Shown: piece by piece, positions 60,190 through 64,000 of the stretch | Layout: each line of letters opens with the position of its first letter | Numbering within the stretch: the stretch's first letter is position 1 | Source of the DNA: Manihot esculenta | Lineage: Eukaryota; Streptophyta; Magnoliopsida; Malpighiales; Euphorbiaceae | Length of the DNA stretch: 64,000 nucleotides | Assembly (NCBI RefSeq): GCF_001659605.2 | Contig: NC_035166.2 | Span: 18,900,225-18,964,224, forward strand | Direction of reading: 5' to 3' | The notes under the pieces: model-generated | What the model saw: only the letters and a program-made list of their open reading frames with translations | Told to the model about the DNA's origin: nothing | Database searches by the model: none | Made by a program: the position numbers and the translations under genes

Positions 60190-60682
60190 GTTCAAGAGCT
60201 CTCAAAAATCAAAATTTATTTTACTTTTAGTATTTTAATATTTTTCCAATATAATTAGCTCCTCCGATTGTTGAAACTTTTCATTTTAAAATATTTAAGG
60301 GCATAATTGAAAACGAGTTTTTAAGGCCCAATTAACTATGCAAGTTAAAGAGACTTCAATGAGCCTTTGACCTATATGAAATTAGAGAGACTACAGACAT
60401 GGTGCCTGTAATAAGAACACTGACAACTACTATTAGTAAAATGGCATTTTTAACGAGTGCAATATGAATTTTAACAGGTGCATTGTTAGAAAATGGAGAA
60501 AAAAGAAAAAGAATAGAAAAGAAAAGAAAACCAAAATTAATAAATGAATACAACTGAAAGAAGAGAAAGTTAAATGTTGGCAGTTCATATATTTAAATGA
60601 ACATTACAGATTCTTATTAAATGGGAAGGAAGGAAGGAAGGAAGGAAGGATAAACAGAAGAGTATTAGAATGCAGGTATTGG
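60190..60682. other. Spacer between the LINE and the ArfGAP-C2 gene, with a GGAA microsatellite
   Basis: Holds the 3' end of the LINE and, on the minus strand, the probable 3' UTR of the neighbouring gene. A (GGAA)n run of about 27 bp lies at 60624-60650. No other frame is supported. Confidence 0.5.
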
Positions 60683-63402
60683 TCAAGAGGCAATCCACTC
60701 AAGATCTAGTTGTAGTTCTCCAGATTCAACATTCTGGAGCTTGAGTGAGACCTCCTGTTTCACCTTCCCATCCACAATGTTGATTGTGCTATCATCTATA
60801 AGAGCATTGTCATGTGATTTCAACCATTTTCCAATCTGCATGTTTCCAAACATTTCTGGGTTCCCATACGCCATGGCCGACGTTATCAATGGCTGGATAT
60901 CTAGCTCTGCTTCTCCCATTATGTCATCAGCTGAAAATGTGTCATAATCAAAAACTTCCTGCAACATGGAATTTTCAAAATAATCAAACATAACGTATAG
61001 CCCATGGCCTCCCTCACAGCCTGCTTAGCACAACCATGAATTCATTATTGAACAATAATGTGAGGAAGATTATCATCCAAACAGCAGAAGTTCAAATATG
61101 GTCCTAATTACAATTGGTTGCAGTTAGCTGATGTATTATTATCAATTGAAGCATTTCATCTTCTGATTTGAATTGATATGCATAGAGTAATGGAACTTCT
61201 GGGTTCAAATTGAAGTCACTCTTCAAGTTCCGACTTTTTTCGGTAATTAACTGGTACATGCTGAAGTCATAAGACGGTGTATGCACACATAACAAACAAA
61301 AGGGCGTGTCAAATCACATACTGTGGCAGCCACAACAAATTTCAAGAATCATTTATTTGTAGAAAATAACTTAGAAGTGGAAAATCTTTCCCAAATAACT
61401 TATTTTCCAAGAAAATCACTTATTTTTTTATTGCAAAGTTAAGAAACAAAAGGGGCTACTCAGATTTATGTACAGAAAGACCAATTATGTTAATAAGATT
61501 CTCAAAGCATAGAAAATAACCCTTTTTTTTCTGAAAAGGGAAAGTCAAGTGCTCCCAATGCCAAAAACTTTTTTCCTAAAATTATTTTCTGCAAAATAAA
61601 TGAAGGCTTAGTATATATTTTTGGATTTTCTTGTATCCAGAAGCTCCTTTCTAAAAAAGGAAACCAGGTGTTTATTCTCTAGAAGTTTATTTTTATTATT
61701 GATTTTTAGGGTTCAGTGAAAATTTACGACGTGTAGCATGGTGTACACAGATTTGGCTATGAAATAAAGGTTGTTCTGGACATGAAAACGTAGGGCAGAT
61801 GATGTTCATCACTAATGAGGTAACGGAAGAAAATGGACTGTTTGAAACATTATATATAAAAGGATAACTAAGATTACCAACTTTACAGGCCCAAAATTCG
61901 GTGGAACTGACAGCCTGAGTTCCTCATTCCAAACTGGGTTCAAGTTGCTGCTTGCTACAGTCGTCTGAACTGTCTAATAACACAAAAACCCACTTTATCA
62001 TCAGTAAAAGGCACCATCTTCGCTAGTTTAATAACATGGTCAGCAACCGTCTTCACTTGTTATGAGAATTCAAATTATCTAGTAAGAATTGAAACATCAA
62101 AATATACATGTAACTATACAATAGGAGAAAACATTGTGTTCCTCTACATCAATATGAACTTCCACAAAGCCAAGCTTCAGCATACTTTACTGGTCATTCA
62201 ACCATGATGTTAACCATTAATCAAATTAGTAATGGAAATCTACATCCACGTTTGAACAGTAAAGAAAATGGTAATAGGAAATCCCACAGCTTGTGCCAAA
62301 TATCAGAATGAGATCACAATTAAAAATTCCACTATGAACCTGGATTAAACCAAGGACTTTGAAAATGGAAAGGTCAAAATATAAAGAGGAAAAAGTGGCA
62401 AACCTGTTTCCCAAGAGTGAGGATCACATAAGGATCACTAGACATCATATCCCTGACAGCTAAATTTGTACCATTTTTAACTCTGACTTTCAACATTCCA
62501 ATAAATTCCACCATCGCTTTTTCCTGCAAATTTAAACATCAAATGTGATACAGTTATTCACAGAGTCGCAGAATCAATGTAAGGATAGTGAACTAATACT
62601 TTTCCATCATTGTTCTTAACTACCATAAATGATTCAGCACCCTTGTACAATAGCACTTCAGATATCTTCCAGATGGTAAATTTCCATACAGAACATGGAG
62701 CTAAAAGGATCTCTGATGCATAATGAACTGCATAACTGTACACGATGGTTCCGTCCCCCACCGGCTATTAATAATACGAAACTCTACATTATTCCAGGGA
62801 TAGCAAAAGGAAAAAGCAGAAGAATTACCGAGTCCCGTGATGTACTTGTAACTCGAAAATTATCCAAAATCCTCCTAGAAAAACTTGACTGAACAGAAAT
62901 GCTTGGCTTTCCTGACGTAATCTTCAAACTAGGTTTCAGAAATTCTTGAAGCTCATACTTAGACCTACATGAAAAATTGAATATAATTGATGGATTGCAT
63001 AAGCCCCGAGGCATGACTGATCAATAACTGGTTTTTGGTGCCACCCACGCATAATTCTAAGCTGCATTAATAGTGGCTTACCAAACTGGCCATGTAAGTG
63101 ATGGAGTAATTAAACAAAAAGCATAAACATATAAATAATTAGTATTTTAGTGTATTGTAATTTGGAAGGCCAGTAGAAGGTATCAATACTTTAAAAATTG
63201 AATTTCATATATAAATCTGCAACCATATCTTTCCTAACCTAATGAATTTCATACGCTCGCCATGATTTGCATCTGGTCGCAGCTTTGAAACATTTTCAGG
63301 TACATAGGCTTCATATATTGCGTTAGCAGCAGAGTTTCCTCCAACTTCAATCATGGCATCAATTTCTTCATCAGACCATTCATCCAGTGTCACAGATAAA
63401 AC
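60683..63402 (-). CDS. ArfGAP and C2 domain protein, AGD11/12/13 type, last five exons
   Basis: Host gene on the minus strand; its 5' part lies beyond the right edge. The exons are 63402-63239 (end of the ArfGAP domain, VTLDEWSDEEIDAM and GGNSAANAIYEAYVP), 62964-62829 (SKYELQEFLKP and a linker), 62523-62404 (C2 start, EFIGMLKVRV to SDPYVILTLGKQ), 61973-61878 (TVQTTVASSNLNPVWNEEL), and 60958-60683 (EVFDYDTFSADDIMGEAELDI to the TGA). Every junction has GT and AG, and all phases join without a stop. ArfGAP domains speed GTP hydrolysis on Arf GTPases in vesicle traffic; the C2 domain binds phospholipid, often with calcium, through Asp residues seen here in SSDPY and the FDYD loop. The ArfGAP zinc finger is not in the window. 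The frame looks functional. Confidence 0.93.
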
Positions 63403-64000
63403 CTACATAAAGCAGATTAAAAAGGCCCCAAGTGAGGAAACATAAACAGTTTAACTGTTTAAGACAGATTGTGAGCAAAATTATATTGAAAACACAAAGA
63501 CAGAACTAACATGCACAAGTTATAAGCATCATATAGGCATCAGTTATAGTTATTTCAACACATCCACATGAACACAACATTTAGAACTAAGAATATAGAT
63601 GATTGGCTGCCTTTCCATATTTTTCAACCTTAAGAAACCTTATTTTTTGATAAATGCTTTTGTAAGTGATTCAGTATTGAAGGCTTTGGTAGTTTGGTTT
63701 ATCCCTCAAAGCCAATCTAAACAAACTAAAAGCCATCAAAGAAAGATGAACTAGAAAAAAAGATTATAAAAGAAACTTCAACATGATCCTATAAATCCTT
63801 CAGGTCTCAAAAAATTGATTGATACATGCTCTTGTAAGTGGCTAAATATTGAACACTTACAAGAGAGTTTGCTTTCTAGACTGTTACAAACAGTAAGGTC
63901 TGATTCTAACAAGTTTTCTTATTATTCTATTTGATGTTTTAAAGGAGAATGGAAATGTCCTTGAAGACTTTTCTTCGTTTAACGATAGGTTTGATGGTGA
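63403..64000 (-). other. Intron of the ArfGAP-C2 gene
   Basis: Upstream of the TATGTAG acceptor at 63403 there is no further coding exon to the window edge. The sequence is AT-rich and noncoding, with an imperfect repeated segment around TTGATAAATGCTTTTGTAAGTG (63645-63670) and TTGATACATGCTCTTGTAAGTG (63817-63840). The exon for the ArfGAP zinc finger must lie beyond 64000. Confidence 0.7.

Overview
The window is repeat-rich nuclear DNA of a flowering plant, most likely a eudicot. The evidence is chromodomain Ty3/gypsy elements of the Tekay/Del type, a Tat-lineage gypsy element, a plant L1-type LINE with a C-terminal RNase H, and one intron-containing host gene for an ArfGAP-C2 protein. The species cannot be fixed from the sequence; a euphorb such as cassava or rubber tree is only a guess. 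There are no bacterial genes, CRISPR arrays, rRNA or tRNA genes.

Layout. Positions 1-35100 are one nested stack of a single Tekay-like family (LTRs about 2.2 kb, starting TGTAATACCC and ending GGTCGTTACA). The oldest layer is A (1-5350) joined to B (5351-8606, with its 3' LTR at 8607-9481 and 33816-35100). A chimeric unit C (9482-33810, target duplication GAAGC) sits inside the LTR of B. C was in turn hit by a 2.07-kb non-autonomous LTR element (10744-12811, ACCTG) and by the full-length element D (13753-33439, TACGG). D was then hit in its 5' LTR by the minus-strand full-length element E (15253-25011, GATAC). D and E carry nearly intact gag-pol frames, with two and one nonsense codons. To the right lie a 221-bp LTR miniature (35262-35482), a decayed minus-strand Tat element (35488-42753), and a further Tekay copy F (43249-50922, CTTTC). 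The 5' LTR of F is replaced by a 96-bp snap-back palindrome. Positions 50928-56740 are AT-rich noncoding DNA with a direct duplication of about 0.5 kb. Positions 56770-60190 hold a dead LINE, and 60683-63402 the last five exons of an AGD11/12/13-type ArfGAP-C2 gene on the minus strand, which continues beyond the right edge.

How it works together. The Tekay copies share one architecture. U3 carries palindromes of TTCGGCCGCCGAA at 20-bp spacing ahead of a TATA box. The transcribed part of the LTR holds strong splice-site look-alikes. A tRNA-iMet-type primer site is followed by two leader hairpins. The frame encodes gag with a zinc knuckle, protease, RT, RNase H, integrase and a C-terminal chromodomain. 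A GNRA-tetraloop hairpin lies directly before the polypurine tract. Each younger copy landed in the LTR of an older relative, which fits chromodomain-guided integration into heterochromatin (inference). The most unusual items are the palindromic 5' end of F, the chimeric unit C, the 20-bp palindrome arrays that differ between LTRs of one element, the predicted leader introns, and a Tat element decayed by nonsense changes alone.
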